Origin: an uncultured Planctomycetales bacterium | Lineage (GTDB): Bacteria > Planctomycetota > Planctomycetia > Pirellulales > Thermoguttaceae | Direction of reading: 5' to 3' | Assembly (NCBI GenBank): GCA_937889015.1 | Contig: CALARR010000362.1 | Location: forward strand, 17,755-81,754 | DNA length: 64,000 nt | In this document: positions 9,082 through 17,581 of the stretch, piece by piece | Layout: each line of letters begins with the position of its first letter | How positions within the stretch are numbered: position 1 is the first letter of the stretch | The notes under the pieces: generated by a model | Told to the model about the DNA's origin: nothing | Seen by the model: the letters and a program-made list of their open reading frames with translations, nothing else | Databases searched by the model: none | Made by a program: the position numbers and the translations under genes

Positions 9082-9825
9082 ATGGCCGCTCGACAAGACA
9101 TCGACCTCATCCTCCATCGTTGGCCGTTCCGCCCAGGCACGATTAGTGTCCGACGCGTCAAGGCTCGGGATGGTCGCGAGGTTCTCCAGATGCGGGTCGA
9201 TATGGGACTGCTGCAGATGGAGAGCACGGGCCGACCGGACGGCACTCGCCCTGGGGGGCGAGACACCTATCTCGACTATCTCCGCCAAGAGTGTATCGCA
9301 GGCGACTCGGACACGGCACTCAGTGAGGATCAGTGCATCGAGATGGATCGCGAGTTCCTCCAGTATTACCACCGCCGAGTGTGCTGGCTGGCGCTGCGAG
9401 AGTTCGGCGCCGCCGTGCGGGACGCCGATCACACATTGGCCCTGATGGATTTCGTAGCCGAGCACTCGCCCGACGAAGAATGGACCGCCAGTCACGAGCG
9501 ATATCGCCCCTTTGTCCTCTTTCACCGCACCCAAGCCGCGGCCTTGTTCGAGTTGGAGCACACAGGCCCCGACCGGGCGATTGGCGAGATCAGTCGCGGA
9601 CTGGATCGTATTCGAACTGTTTTTGAGGTGGTTGAGGCCTTGGATCAATTCGAGCAGGACGAACAGGTGCAGCAATTGGAGCAACTCCGGAGTTGGGTCC
9701 GTATGCAGTACGGGATCGACCGCACGCTGGAAGAACAACTGGACGAGGCTGTGGCCGAGGAACGCTACGAGCAGGCGGCCAAACTGCGGGACTTGATCGC
9801 CCGCCGCAATGCGCCCCGTACTTAA
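9082..9825 (+). CDS. UvrB/UvrC-motif protein of unknown role
   Basis: A 247-aa cytoplasmic protein. Its C-terminus (residues ~213-240, 'LDEAVAEERYEQAAKLRDLI') is a UvrB/UvrC motif, the helical hairpin by which UvrB and UvrC contact each other and which also occurs in ClpC and McsA. The N-terminal part ('LHRWPFRPGTISVRRVKA', 'QMRVDMGLLQMESTGRPDG') resembles no nuclease or helicase and has no CxxC zinc motifs, so this is neither UvrB, UvrC nor McsA. A middle segment is helical and acidic. Similar stand-alone proteins are, to my knowledge, frequent in planctomycetes; the function is unknown. Confidence 0.75.
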   Translation: MAARQDIDLILHRWPFRPGTISVRRVKARDGREVLQMRVDMGLLQMESTGRPDGTRPGGRDTYLDYLRQECIAGDSDTALSEDQCIEMDREFLQYYHRRVCWLALREFGAAVRDADHTLALMDFVAEHSPDEEWTASHERYRPFVLFHRTQAAALFELEHTGPDRAIGEISRGLDRIRTVFEVVEALDQFEQDEQVQQLEQLRSWVRMQYGIDRTLEEQLDEAVAEERYEQAAKLRDLIARRNAPRT

Positions 9826-9936
9826 GTTCTACCCCCGAACCATCACAGCCACTTCAGGCGACCGGAGTGGATTGATGCGGCGAGCGACACAGGGACCCGT
9901 TCTTCGAGGATCGCACAGCGCGAGTTGAGGTGTGTC

Positions 9937-10131
9937 ATGTTGGTACTGACCAGGAAGGCCAACCAGAGGATCCAGATCGGCGAGCACGTGACGATCACCG
10001 TGATCGAGGTCAAAGGTCGTTATGTCCGGATCGGGGTAGAGGCCCCACGCGACGTTCGGATCTTTCGTGGCGAGATATCGCAGGCGCCCACACAGGCACA
10101 CCCCTCTTCATCCGGCGACAGAAATGCCTGA
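9937..10131 (+). CDS. csrA: Carbon storage regulator CsrA
   Basis: A 64-aa protein with the complete CsrA core: MLVLTRK start, 'IQIGEHVTITVIEV', 'VRIGVEAPRDVRIFRGEI'. CsrA dimers bind GGA motifs in the loops of mRNA hairpins, usually near ribosome sites, and repress or stabilise the message. The RNA-contacting N-terminal strand and the Arg in 'IFRGEI' are present. TTGAGG precedes ATG 9937; the frame could also begin at TTG 9925, but MLVLTRK is the universal start. No fliW or flagellin gene is adjacent. A hairpin overlaps its stop codon, and a GGA hairpin resembling its target occurs before pseF in this window. Confidence 0.95.
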   Translation: MLVLTRKANQRIQIGEHVTITVIEVKGRYVRIGVEAPRDVRIFRGEISQAPTQAHPSSSGDRNA

Positions 10132-10195
10132 CAGAATGAGTGGCTTCGAACCACCACTCATTCTGTGACTCAGGCAGCCCCCCCCTGCCTGACAG
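10125..10195 (+). promoter_or_regulatory. Overlapping alternative hairpins between csrA and ppk2
   Basis: A 13-bp perfect stem (10131-10143 with 10154-10166, 10-base loop) starts at the csrA stop codon. The decamer TGCCTGACAG is present twice (10125-10134 and 10186-10195), and TCAGGCA (10170-10176) lies between them and can pair with either copy. The arrangement allows two mutually exclusive structures, as in attenuators. There is no T-tract, so simple intrinsic termination is not indicated. Confidence 0.5.
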
Positions 10196-10274
10196 CCAAT
10201 TGCGGTCTATGCTTGGCATAGGGATCGAAGTCTCCTTTCCGTGTTCTCCACTGCCGTCCATTCGAGACCTCACC

Positions 10275-11072
10275 ATGGGCCAGCCTCTGAACGTAGCTCC
10301 CGGCAAGCCGATCCGTTTGCAGGACTTTGAGACCGGCTGCTCAAACGGCAACAAACAGAAGGCCCTGCAGAGACTCGAAAAGAACACCCAAATCCTCGAT
10401 GCGTTGGGCTATCGCCTCTACGCCGAGGGCCGTCGTTCGCTGCTGCTGGTCCTGCAGGGCATGGACACCTCGGGCAAGGACGGCGCAATCCGCAAAGTCA
10501 TGCAGGGCTTCAATCCACAAAGTTGCTCGGTGACCTCTTTCAAGCAACCCAGTGCCGAGGAACTGGCGCACGACTTTCTGTGGCGAATCTCCAAGGCCGT
10601 TCCCCGCAGAGGCTACGTGGGGATCTTCAACCGCTCGCATTACGAAGACGTGTTGGTGGTTCGCGTTCACAACCTCGTTCCCAAGTCGGAATGGAAGACG
10701 CGCTACGATCGCATCAACCGCTTCGAGGAACTGCTGGCCGAGGCAGGCACGACCGTGGTCAAAATCTTCCTGCACATCAGCAAGGAAGAACAACGCAAGC
10801 GGCTTCAGGCCCGCCTGGACGACCCCACCAAGCGATGGAAATTCGACGCCGCAGACCTCAAGGAGCGCAGTTACTGGAAGCAATACCAGCAAGCGTACGA
10901 GGTGGCGCTGACCCGCTGCAATACCTCGTACGCCCCCTGGTATATCGTGCCGGCCGACTGCAAATGGTATCGCAACCTGATCGTCAGCCAGATCCTGCGA
11001 AAGGCGTTGGAAAGACTCAATCCCAAGTTCCCGCCGCCACAACCAGGCCTGGATGACCTGCGCGTGAAGTAG
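10275..11072 (+). CDS. ppk2: Polyphosphate kinase 2 (PPK2 family)
   Basis: A 265-aa polyphosphate:nucleotide phosphotransferase. Walker A is 'GMDTSGKDG' at residues 62-70, the Walker B-like region is 'GYVGIFNRSHYEDVLVVRV', and 'HISKEEQRKRLQARLDDP' is the lid region with conserved basic residues; 'YWKQYQQAYE' and 'APWYIVPADCKWYRN' are hallmark PPK2 segments. The single-domain length fits one-domain PPK2 enzymes that phosphorylate NDP or NMP with polyphosphate. Start ATG 10275 is chosen because the family N-terminus begins here; upstream in-frame sequence overlaps the hairpin region. It acts in the cytosol, presumably in nucleotide and polyphosphate balance. Confidence 0.9.
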   Translation: MGQPLNVAPGKPIRLQDFETGCSNGNKQKALQRLEKNTQILDALGYRLYAEGRRSLLLVLQGMDTSGKDGAIRKVMQGFNPQSCSVTSFKQPSAEELAHDFLWRISKAVPRRGYVGIFNRSHYEDVLVVRVHNLVPKSEWKTRYDRINRFEELLAEAGTTVVKIFLHISKEEQRKRLQARLDDPTKRWKFDAADLKERSYWKQYQQAYEVALTRCNTSYAPWYIVPADCKWYRNLIVSQILRKALERLNPKFPPPQPGLDDLRVK

Positions 11073-11215
11073 CGGCCTGATCGCCCCCGTCAGAGCATGT
11101 CGGAACGCCTTCTCGCCCGCTTGACTTCCAAAACAGTGGAAAGTCGAGCACCGCCGGTCCGAGCGAGACGCATGGGCAGCCGACGCAGGAGCTTGTCTGG
11201 ACCGCCCGTGCGACA

Positions 11216-13225
11216 CTACTGTTGGAGTACGCCGATTTGTGCGGTCCGTTCGCCGGACGAGCCGGGAAAGGACTCGACCGCCGCCAAGTGCTCCAGCAAG
11301 ATCCGTCGCACCTCCAGCACGGCCAGCGGGTGACTGTGGACCGTGGTGTGATCGGCCGGTACAACCAGTTCCGACTCCATGCCCTCGACCTTGGCGCTGG
11401 CCAGCGATACCACGCCGTCGCTGCCTGCAGCCAATTTGCCGAACACTCCTTGTTCGGGCACCGAGCCCACGATGTTGTGATAATGCACGGAGGGCGGATG
11501 CGGCGCGGTGAGCATCACGGTAAAGATGGGCGCGTCAGGAGCCAGCGAATCGATGCTGTTCTCGACACGGAGCAACGACTTCGCCCCGAACGCCGAGGGA
11601 TTCTCGCGAAACAACTGCTGCTGGCTCTGCACCAGCATCTGCGGCAAATGGATTAACTTGCCCAGCAGCCATTGCGTCGTCTGGTTCGAGAAACTGCTGC
11701 CGCGGTGGGGTGTACCGATGGTCACCACCCGACGGATCGAGGGATTGGGCTGAAAGTAGAAGGTCTGCTGCATCTTCTCCAGCACAGCCGGATCGGCCTT
11801 GATTTGGGAGATCGGCTCCTGACTGACCAACTGCCACACCAGATCACCGCTGGCGATCGTCTGCAACCGCGAGACCAGGCCTCCCATGCTGTGACCGATG
11901 AGAATCATCTGGTCCAACGATGGTTCGCTGCGCGCCGGGTCAAGCACCCCTCGGACCGCCGCCAGGTCGCGACGCATCATCGCCGCGCTCATCCAGAACG
12001 GCTGGCCGGTCGGATACAGGTAGAACCAGAACTGATACCGCTCGCGGATCTGCGGCAGACTCCGCAAATCGTTAAACATCTCCATCCAGGTCATCGGGCT
12101 GGACCACAACCCGTGGACCATCACCACCGGGATCTTGCCCGGCTCGTAAGGCTGGACCATCCACAGACCGACAACCGGTTTCTGGTTTGCCGAACGCATG
12201 TTCAGCAGCTTCTCCGGGTGCAGCAGCCCGTCGTTGGCCAGTTCGCCCAGACGAGGATCCGACAGGAAGTAAGCCAGAGGCGTGGTCAGATCGCTCTCCA
12301 ACGGAATCCGTACCCCGGCGTTGAGGATGTCGGTCGTGCTTAGTGGATCGTACAGTTCCAAGGCAGCTCGATAACGCAACGTAACATCGAACTGGTTCTT
12401 GACCGTGGCCGGCAATGGACGAAGGAAGGCCGTGACCGGAAAACTCAGGTTCTCCGGGTAGTACTTGGCTGCGGCCGGCTCGCCCGTATACGCCCGACGC
12501 ACAGCGATCAAGGGCACGCCCAGTCCATATGTCTGGTACTGATTCTTGAGCCCTTTGATCTCGTAGTTGGAAACAAAGTCAAAGTGATCGAACTCCTCCG
12601 GCTGCCAGACGCCGCCGCGCAGCGTGCAGGTGACGTCCCACGGGCCAACGGCCGTCTGGATCGTGGCTGTTCGTCCAGGCAACAAACGGCGATCACGACA
12701 CTCAATCCGTAAAGAAGCTTCCAAGGCGCCGTTGTACAGGTCACATGCCCCGCGGAATTGCGGATCATACGGATTCCGCGAAGGACAAAAACGTGCGTCA
12801 AATAGGTAGCGATAGGCGTGCAGTACACTAGCCCCATACAGATCGCGGGCCAGATCCGAGTCACGCTTCTCCACCTTCTTGCCCCCCAGGTAAGCCAGTT
12901 CCGCCAAGGCAAAGACCTTGTCCGGGGAAGGGTCGTTGTCGGTGATTCCTTGCAGCTTCTGCAGAAGTTGCCGGTTGTCCTCCTGCAAATCCTCGGTAAG
13001 GTTGTACACTCGCAGTAACTGGAATGTGCGGTCCGAAGGCCGCAGTCCACCGGAGGTGGTCAGCTTGAGCCGTTCCGACAACGGGGTTTGCGGCACGTTG
13101 CGAAGCGTGACCCACTTGGTTGACGAGCAGCCGAACGACGCTAGCCCCACCAGCGCAAGCAGCACCACGCCCGCGAACCGCGGGAATCGCGTGTGTGCAA
13201 TCCTTCGCTGACCCGTGGGGCTCAT
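11216..13225 (-). CDS. Lipoprotein alpha/beta hydrolase
   Basis: A 669-aa predicted lipoprotein. ATG 13225 has AAGGG 7 bases upstream and is preferred to ATG 13246. A basic N-terminus, a hydrophobic helix and the lipobox 'GLASFGC' (Cys ~33) indicate outer-membrane anchoring. The hydrolase domain occupies roughly residues 350-669: 'VVMVHGLWSSP' provides the oxyanion-hole region, 'ILIGHSMGGLVSR' carries the nucleophile Ser (~446), and 'VVPADHTTVHSHP' near the C-terminus supplies the His. The N-terminal 340 residues are of unknown fold. Substrate unknown; the domain resembles lipases/PGAP1-like esterases. Confidence 0.85.
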   Translation of the reverse strand: MSPTGQRRIAHTRFPRFAGVVLLALVGLASFGCSSTKWVTLRNVPQTPLSERLKLTTSGGLRPSDRTFQLLRVYNLTEDLQEDNRQLLQKLQGITDNDPSPDKVFALAELAYLGGKKVEKRDSDLARDLYGASVLHAYRYLFDARFCPSRNPYDPQFRGACDLYNGALEASLRIECRDRRLLPGRTATIQTAVGPWDVTCTLRGGVWQPEEFDHFDFVSNYEIKGLKNQYQTYGLGVPLIAVRRAYTGEPAAAKYYPENLSFPVTAFLRPLPATVKNQFDVTLRYRAALELYDPLSTTDILNAGVRIPLESDLTTPLAYFLSDPRLGELANDGLLHPEKLLNMRSANQKPVVGLWMVQPYEPGKIPVVMVHGLWSSPMTWMEMFNDLRSLPQIRERYQFWFYLYPTGQPFWMSAAMMRRDLAAVRGVLDPARSEPSLDQMILIGHSMGGLVSRLQTIASGDLVWQLVSQEPISQIKADPAVLEKMQQTFYFQPNPSIRRVVTIGTPHRGSSFSNQTTQWLLGKLIHLPQMLVQSQQQLFRENPSAFGAKSLLRVENSIDSLAPDAPIFTVMLTAPHPPSVHYHNIVGSVPEQGVFGKLAAGSDGVVSLASAKVEGMESELVVPADHTTVHSHPLAVLEVRRILLEHLAAVESFPGSSGERTAQIGVLQQ

Positions 13226-13564
13226 CCGTGAACCCTTGGCTGGCATTCAGTGAAGCAATTCAGAGCGGCGAGCGTCGTTCACCTGCAGAATCCGGCCTCC
13301 CGCCAATCCCCATCTTCTCTCCGCAGTTCTGCAGGGTCGCTGCCGAAGCCTCGTGCCACTTCGCCGGTCTCCGAGACGAAGTCCCTCGCTGCGACAATGC
13401 CCCACGCTCCTGGAGAAGGGGAGTACGATAAACGCATGCCCAAGCGCGGTCAATGGCGGTTTTGGCTCGATTAGCAAGACCGCAACCCCTTCCCTACAAC
13501 CGCCTACCCGCCCGCCCTGCCCAACTGACCTTGGACGTTCGCGACAAATACGTACAATGTCCGC
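13226..13564. other. Divergent intergenic region
   Basis: Upstream region for the hydrolase lipoprotein (-) and the NUDIX gene (+). It contains the NUDIX promoter at 13531-13558. No gene is supported. Confidence 0.5.
13531..13558 (+). promoter_or_regulatory. Promoter giving a probably leaderless NUDIX transcript
   Basis: TTGGAC (13531-13536) and TACAAT (13553-13558) are 16 bases apart. The predicted transcription start, 6-7 bases past the -10 box, coincides with ATG 13565, and no Shine-Dalgarno is present. Confidence 0.55.
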
Positions 13565-14017
13565 ATGCAGAGGCCACCACCCCTCGGACCCATCGAGCAG
13601 GCTACGGCCGTTCCTTACCGTCTCCAAGACGGGCGGGTCCAATTCTGCCTCGTCACCAACTCCCAAGGCAAGCGCTGGGGATTCCCGAAGGGGGTTATTG
13701 AGCCGGGCCAGACACCCATCGACACGGCCCTGGCTGAGGCCGAAGAGGAGGCCGGTATCCACGGTCTGATTGATACCGAACCGCTGGGCGATTACGAATA
13801 CTGCAAGTGGAACCGCACGCTACATGTCGTCGGATTCCTGATGCGTGTGACGTTGGCCCACGACAACTGGCTCGAAGCCAAGCAGCGTGCGCGCCGCTGG
13901 TGCTCAGCCGAGCAGGCCCGCAAGAAAATCGACCGTCCGGCCCTGTTGGAACTGCTCGGGGCCGCCCTGGAACGCTTGAGCGCTGATCCGGCCCGCTCCG
14001 AGAATAGCCGGCCATAG
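13565..14017 (+). CDS. NUDIX hydrolase with an altered Nudix box
   Basis: A 150-aa NUDIX-fold protein that would cleave a nucleoside diphosphate linked to another moiety, or an inositol/diadenosine polyphosphate. The Nudix box spans residues ~43-65 ('GVIEPGQTPIDTALAEAEEEAGI' region, beginning after FPK). The glutamates of the EExG part are kept, but the Arg of the canonical REUxEE is Ala here, which may lower or alter activity. The 'GKRWGFPKG' lead-in and 'YCKWNRTLHVVGFLMRV' resemble the DIPP/Ap4A group. Start ATG 13565 lies right at the predicted transcription start. Confidence 0.85.
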   Translation: MQRPPPLGPIEQATAVPYRLQDGRVQFCLVTNSQGKRWGFPKGVIEPGQTPIDTALAEAEEEAGIHGLIDTEPLGDYEYCKWNRTLHVVGFLMRVTLAHDNWLEAKQRARRWCSAEQARKKIDRPALLELLGAALERLSADPARSENSRP

Positions 14018-14074
14018 AAACACACTGAGCCGCGGCTCTGGTCGCTCAAGACGCCGGTCAGCCGGGTCAAACGC

Positions 14075-15085
14075 TCATCGCCCATTCTGCCACGTCTCAG
14101 TCCAACCGCAGCCGCCCCAAGAAAGCCCAACGCCGAAGCCGATCATCAGGCTCCGCATTCCCGGACGCAACCTGCCCTCGTTCCGCAAGTCGCGGATCAG
14201 GATCGGAATGGTTGAGGAAACCGTGTTACCGTAGTTCTCCAGCGCCAAGGGCATCTTCTCCGGACTGAGTTGCAGACGCTCTCGCACGTGGTCCAACATG
14301 AAGGTCGTGGCCTGGTGCAGCAGGTACAGGTCCACCTGCTCGCGGCACCAACCCGTCTTACGGAGCATTTGCTCAACCGTGGGTGGTACCACGTCCAGGG
14401 TGAACTTCACCAGCTCCGGGCCATCCATGACCAAGGCACTCGGCCAGCGTTGGCGCTTCTTGGGCTTCAGGGCCATGGACTTGGGTCGTGCACCGCCTTC
14501 GGGCACCATCAGCGCCTCGGCCCCGCTGCCGTCGGTGCCGAAGACAAACCCCCCCAGCGAGGGCTCATCGGCCGCATCGACTAGCGTAGCCGCCGCCCCA
14601 TCGCCAAAGATCGTGCGCAGCGAGCGATCTGTGGGGTGAATGTACTTCGAATAGGTCTCAGACGTGATCAGCAACACCCGTTGCGCGGCACCGCTCTGAA
14701 TCAACCCATCAGCCAGCGACAGTCCATAGATGAACCCCGAGCATCCCAGGTTGAAGTCCAAGGCTCCGATCCACTTGGATAGTCGCAACCGATCCTGTAC
14801 CAGACAGGCCGTCGTGGGCAGCGGATAATCGGGGGTTTGCGTGCATAGAAGCAGGAAATCAACCGAGCTGCGATCAATGCCAAACTCGCCAAACAACCGC
14901 TCGCCCGCCGCCACCGCCATATCCGAAACACATTCTTCCGGCCGGGCAATATGCCGCTGACGAACGCCCGTCTTGGCATAGATCAAATCCATGTTCCACT
15001 TCGGGAACTCGGCCGCGTACAGGTTGTTGTCCTCGATCTGCTCCGGCAAGTGAACGGCGATCGGGCCCAGGGAACCGTATTTCAT
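14075..15085 (-). CDS. 3-oxoacyl-ACP synthase III (KAS III) family enzyme
   Basis: A 336-aa thiolase-fold condensing enzyme. The nucleophile Cys115 lies in 'FNLGCSGFIYGL', the active-site His in 'LYLLHQAT' and the Asn in 'ENYGNTVSSTIP', giving the Cys-His-Asn triad of FabH. Family FabH condenses acetyl-CoA with malonyl-ACP at the start of fatty-acid synthesis. The N-terminus ('LGPIAVHLPEQIEDN') is slightly unlike housekeeping FabH, and no acpP/fabD/fabG genes adjoin, so this may be a KAS III paralogue for a special acyl chain. It converges on the NUDIX gene. Confidence 0.85.
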   Translation of the reverse strand: MKYGSLGPIAVHLPEQIEDNNLYAAEFPKWNMDLIYAKTGVRQRHIARPEECVSDMAVAAGERLFGEFGIDRSSVDFLLLCTQTPDYPLPTTACLVQDRLRLSKWIGALDFNLGCSGFIYGLSLADGLIQSGAAQRVLLITSETYSKYIHPTDRSLRTIFGDGAAATLVDAADEPSLGGFVFGTDGSGAEALMVPEGGARPKSMALKPKKRQRWPSALVMDGPELVKFTLDVVPPTVEQMLRKTGWCREQVDLYLLHQATTFMLDHVRERLQLSPEKMPLALENYGNTVSSTIPILIRDLRNEGRLRPGMRSLMIGFGVGLSWGGCGWTETWQNGR

Positions 15086-15443
15086 GCAGGTCTCTCGCGA
15101 AGAACATATCCGCCCACGGTCGGGGGGTCCGCCCGCTGCGGGGGTCAGAAACGCCCGAAGCTACCACAGTCCCCGAAGGATCGCAACCGCATTTGCCGAC
15201 GCCCTCTGCCCTACCTGTTCTGGACTGGCCTTGACTCCTTGCCGCACGGTGGACTAAGAACCTATCGTACAATCACACCCAGCCACCTCGGGCGGCCCTG
15301 CAAGACTGAACTGCCGACAGCTTTTCGGACCGGCTCTCATTTGTCCATTGGTGACAGTCTGAACGGTGGCCCTGATCGAGGTCCGCGTTGTCAAGGATCA
15401 TTCCGCAAGGTGGGCTCCACTCCTGCAAGGCCGATTACAACCA
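15086..15443. other. Divergent intergenic region
   Basis: Upstream region of the KAS III gene (-) and the gluzincin gene (+). TACAAT occurs at 15267-15272 but without a well-placed -35. The frame of the gluzincin gene is open back to 15366, but that sequence precedes the signal peptide and is unlikely to be translated. Confidence 0.45.
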
Positions 15444-16217
15444 ATGCGACTCTCGCGCGCATTCCTGACGATCCTCGCCTTGGCATTCGAGGGAATAGGC
15501 CACGCCCCCTCTGCAGCGCAGGACCGTAATGGACGGCAGCCCACTTGTCAGCTTCACCTACACACCAACACCCCCTCCACGGAGGCCCAGCCTCTGCTAA
15601 CCGCGCTTCGCGACTTGGAGTCGGAGTTGGAATGGCGGTTGGACCTGCCGCCAGGCCGCGAGCCGATCGTGGTTCATCTGTTTCGCGATCGTCGAGCCTA
15701 CGTGGACTATCTGCACCAGCACTTTCCCCAAGTCCCGTATCGCCAGGCCCTGTTCATCAAGCAGGCCCCGCCTGGCCAGGTCCTCGCCCATCTTGGGCCT
15801 GACTGTCAACGCGACCTCCGGCATGAATTCGTGCATGCATTACTACACTCCCGCTTGAAGCAGATTCCACTCTGGTTGGATGAAGGTCTAGCCACATACT
15901 TTGAACTGCCCCCCGAGAACCGCCCCTGGCAATCCCCGTACTTTGCCTCGGCGCGCATCGCCGCCACCCACGGTTCGCTTCGGCCGCTCCATGAGTTGGA
16001 ATCGATAACGGACTTCGCCAAATTCGATTTCAGCGAGTATCGCGATTGCTGGGCATGGACTCACTTCCTGCTCGATTGCCAGGACGGCCCCAGAGCCGCC
16101 TTCTTGCAATACCTGGCTGTCTTGGCCCAGGAGCCAGGGCCCGCTCCCTTGGGCCGAATGGCTCCCCCGCCACTCAATTCCCTGGCCATGCATCTATTGA
16201 GCCTGGAGTATCGCTGA
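15444..16217 (+). CDS. Secreted gluzincin-type metallopeptidase (MA-like / DUF1570-like)
   Basis: A 257-aa protein starting at ATG 15444 with a signal peptide (MRLSRAFLTILALAFEGIG, cleavage near SAAQ). The zinc motif HEFVH lies at residues 127-131, and 19 residues on is 'LWLDEGLATYFE', whose Glu147 is the expected third zinc ligand of gluzincins. This pattern is that of the MA-like/DUF1570-type peptidases, common in planctomycetes. It should act in the periplasm or outside. The peptide substrate is unknown. The open frame upstream to 15366 is not used because the signal peptide begins at 15444. Confidence 0.8.
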   Translation: MRLSRAFLTILALAFEGIGHAPSAAQDRNGRQPTCQLHLHTNTPSTEAQPLLTALRDLESELEWRLDLPPGREPIVVHLFRDRRAYVDYLHQHFPQVPYRQALFIKQAPPGQVLAHLGPDCQRDLRHEFVHALLHSRLKQIPLWLDEGLATYFELPPENRPWQSPYFASARIAATHGSLRPLHELESITDFAKFDFSEYRDCWAWTHFLLDCQDGPRAAFLQYLAVLAQEPGPAPLGRMAPPPLNSLAMHLLSLEYR

Positions 16218-16485
16218 ACGCCGCAGCCCAGCCCCCTTGCCAGGCGAGGCCAGGCCAGCGACTACTTGGGGACCGGCGTCTAGTGAGTCCAGGATTGTCA
16301 CAAGTTGTCCCCCAACCGCGAGCTAGTCGGGATTCATGCCGAATTCGGCACGAATCCTGCTCGAAGGACTGCTTCGGAATCAACAGGTCCTCAGCCCAAT
16401 TCCTCGACTCGCCCCAAGCCCCTGGCCGATAGTCTCCATTGCAAGAGCCAGTGACCACCACGATGAGCCGCCAGGGAGGGCGACC

Positions 16486-17169
16486 TTGTCGACGCTTAGT
16501 CTCTTAAGACTTATCCACCTTCTCTATCTCTCCAGGCCGAAGAGCGATCGCAGTATCTTTCGTGCGATTCGAAGGCGCGCGCTGCGACAGGGTGGACTAT
16601 GCATTCCTGCCCCAAGGCCTGTGGACCCCACGGCCCAGAGCAAGGAGATCTCAGCGCCCCATAAGCGTTCGGCGCAGAGCCCAGCCAGCAAGCCAGCCGC
16701 TGCCCCGGCCATCGTGCGAATTCTTGAGTTGGGGGTTGGTTCCGCTCTGCGCGCCCAGCGATTGATCAACTTGGTGGAGACATATCACCCTGAAGTCCAA
16801 GTCTCCTACACGGGCGTAGATGTGTTCGAGGCCCGTTGTGATGGTGGCCCCGGAACTACCCTGAAGGAGGCCTACCGCCAGCTTCGTGCCCACGGTGCGA
16901 AGGTGAAACTCCACCCCGGTGAGCCAATTGAGGCTCTGTGTCGACTAGCCAACCACTTGGGGCAAAACGATCTGGTGGTGATCTCCGCCTCTCATGCCAA
17001 GGGACTGCCTCCGCATGCCTGGCACTACCTGCCTCGCGTGGTTCACTCGCGATCGATGGTCTTCATCGAGAAACAGACCAACGACGGTCAGACTGCAACT
17101 CGGATGGTCTCGATGACCGAGCTACTGCGTCGCGCTGACAAGGCGACTGTGACCAGGAAGGCCGCCTGA
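16486..17169 (+). CDS. Class I methyltransferase-like hypothetical protein
   Basis: A 227-aa protein. I choose TTG 16486 because GGGAGG lies 5-6 bases upstream and because the resulting N-terminus, MSTLSLLRLIHLLYLSRPKS, is a compact amphipathic helix. After a Pro/Ala-rich linker (~residues 40-70), 'VRILELGVGSALRAQRLINL' looks like the SAM-binding motif I of class I methyltransferases, followed by 'VSYTGVDVFEARC' as motif II. Later motifs are weak and no catalytic residues are obvious, so methyltransferase activity is an inference. No operon partner is close. Confidence 0.6.
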   Translation: MSTLSLLRLIHLLYLSRPKSDRSIFRAIRRRALRQGGLCIPAPRPVDPTAQSKEISAPHKRSAQSPASKPAAAPAIVRILELGVGSALRAQRLINLVETYHPEVQVSYTGVDVFEARCDGGPGTTLKEAYRQLRAHGAKVKLHPGEPIEALCRLANHLGQNDLVVISASHAKGLPPHAWHYLPRVVHSRSMVFIEKQTNDGQTATRMVSMTELLRRADKATVTRKAA

Positions 17170-17581
17170 GTGCCCATCCGGTGGCAACTCCTCAGTCATC
17201 CGACTTATCGCCTCGCGTCATTCGTGCCTGTCCTCTTCAGTGGAAGACGCACCCGCCCCCCACTATCGGACGCTACGCTTCTTCTGTCTGTCCGAATTTG
17301 GGCCGTTTCCAGTTCGTTTGCCGAACCATTGGATATTTTCATTCGTCCATGGGATGATAGGGCTTGGGGAATCGCGTCCAGTCTCCATCTATTGAGGCAT
17401 CGATAGTCAGACCCGCATCCCCAATCACCCTCGGGCCGGGCACGAACCGAAGGTTGGTCGCGGAATCCCGGTTGTCCCGGCCCTGTTCTGGTCAGCCGGG
17501 CCGGTGACGCTACCGAGATCACTACCCCCCTAACAGGCGCGAGCCCTTTCCTTCAGATCTTTCTGCCACGCCCTGCTTTCC
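17170..17581. other. Gene-free spacer
   Basis: 412 bases between the methyltransferase-like gene and the kinase gene. I see no convincing gene, promoter or terminator; the kinase promoter must lie here but I cannot place it. Confidence 0.45.
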
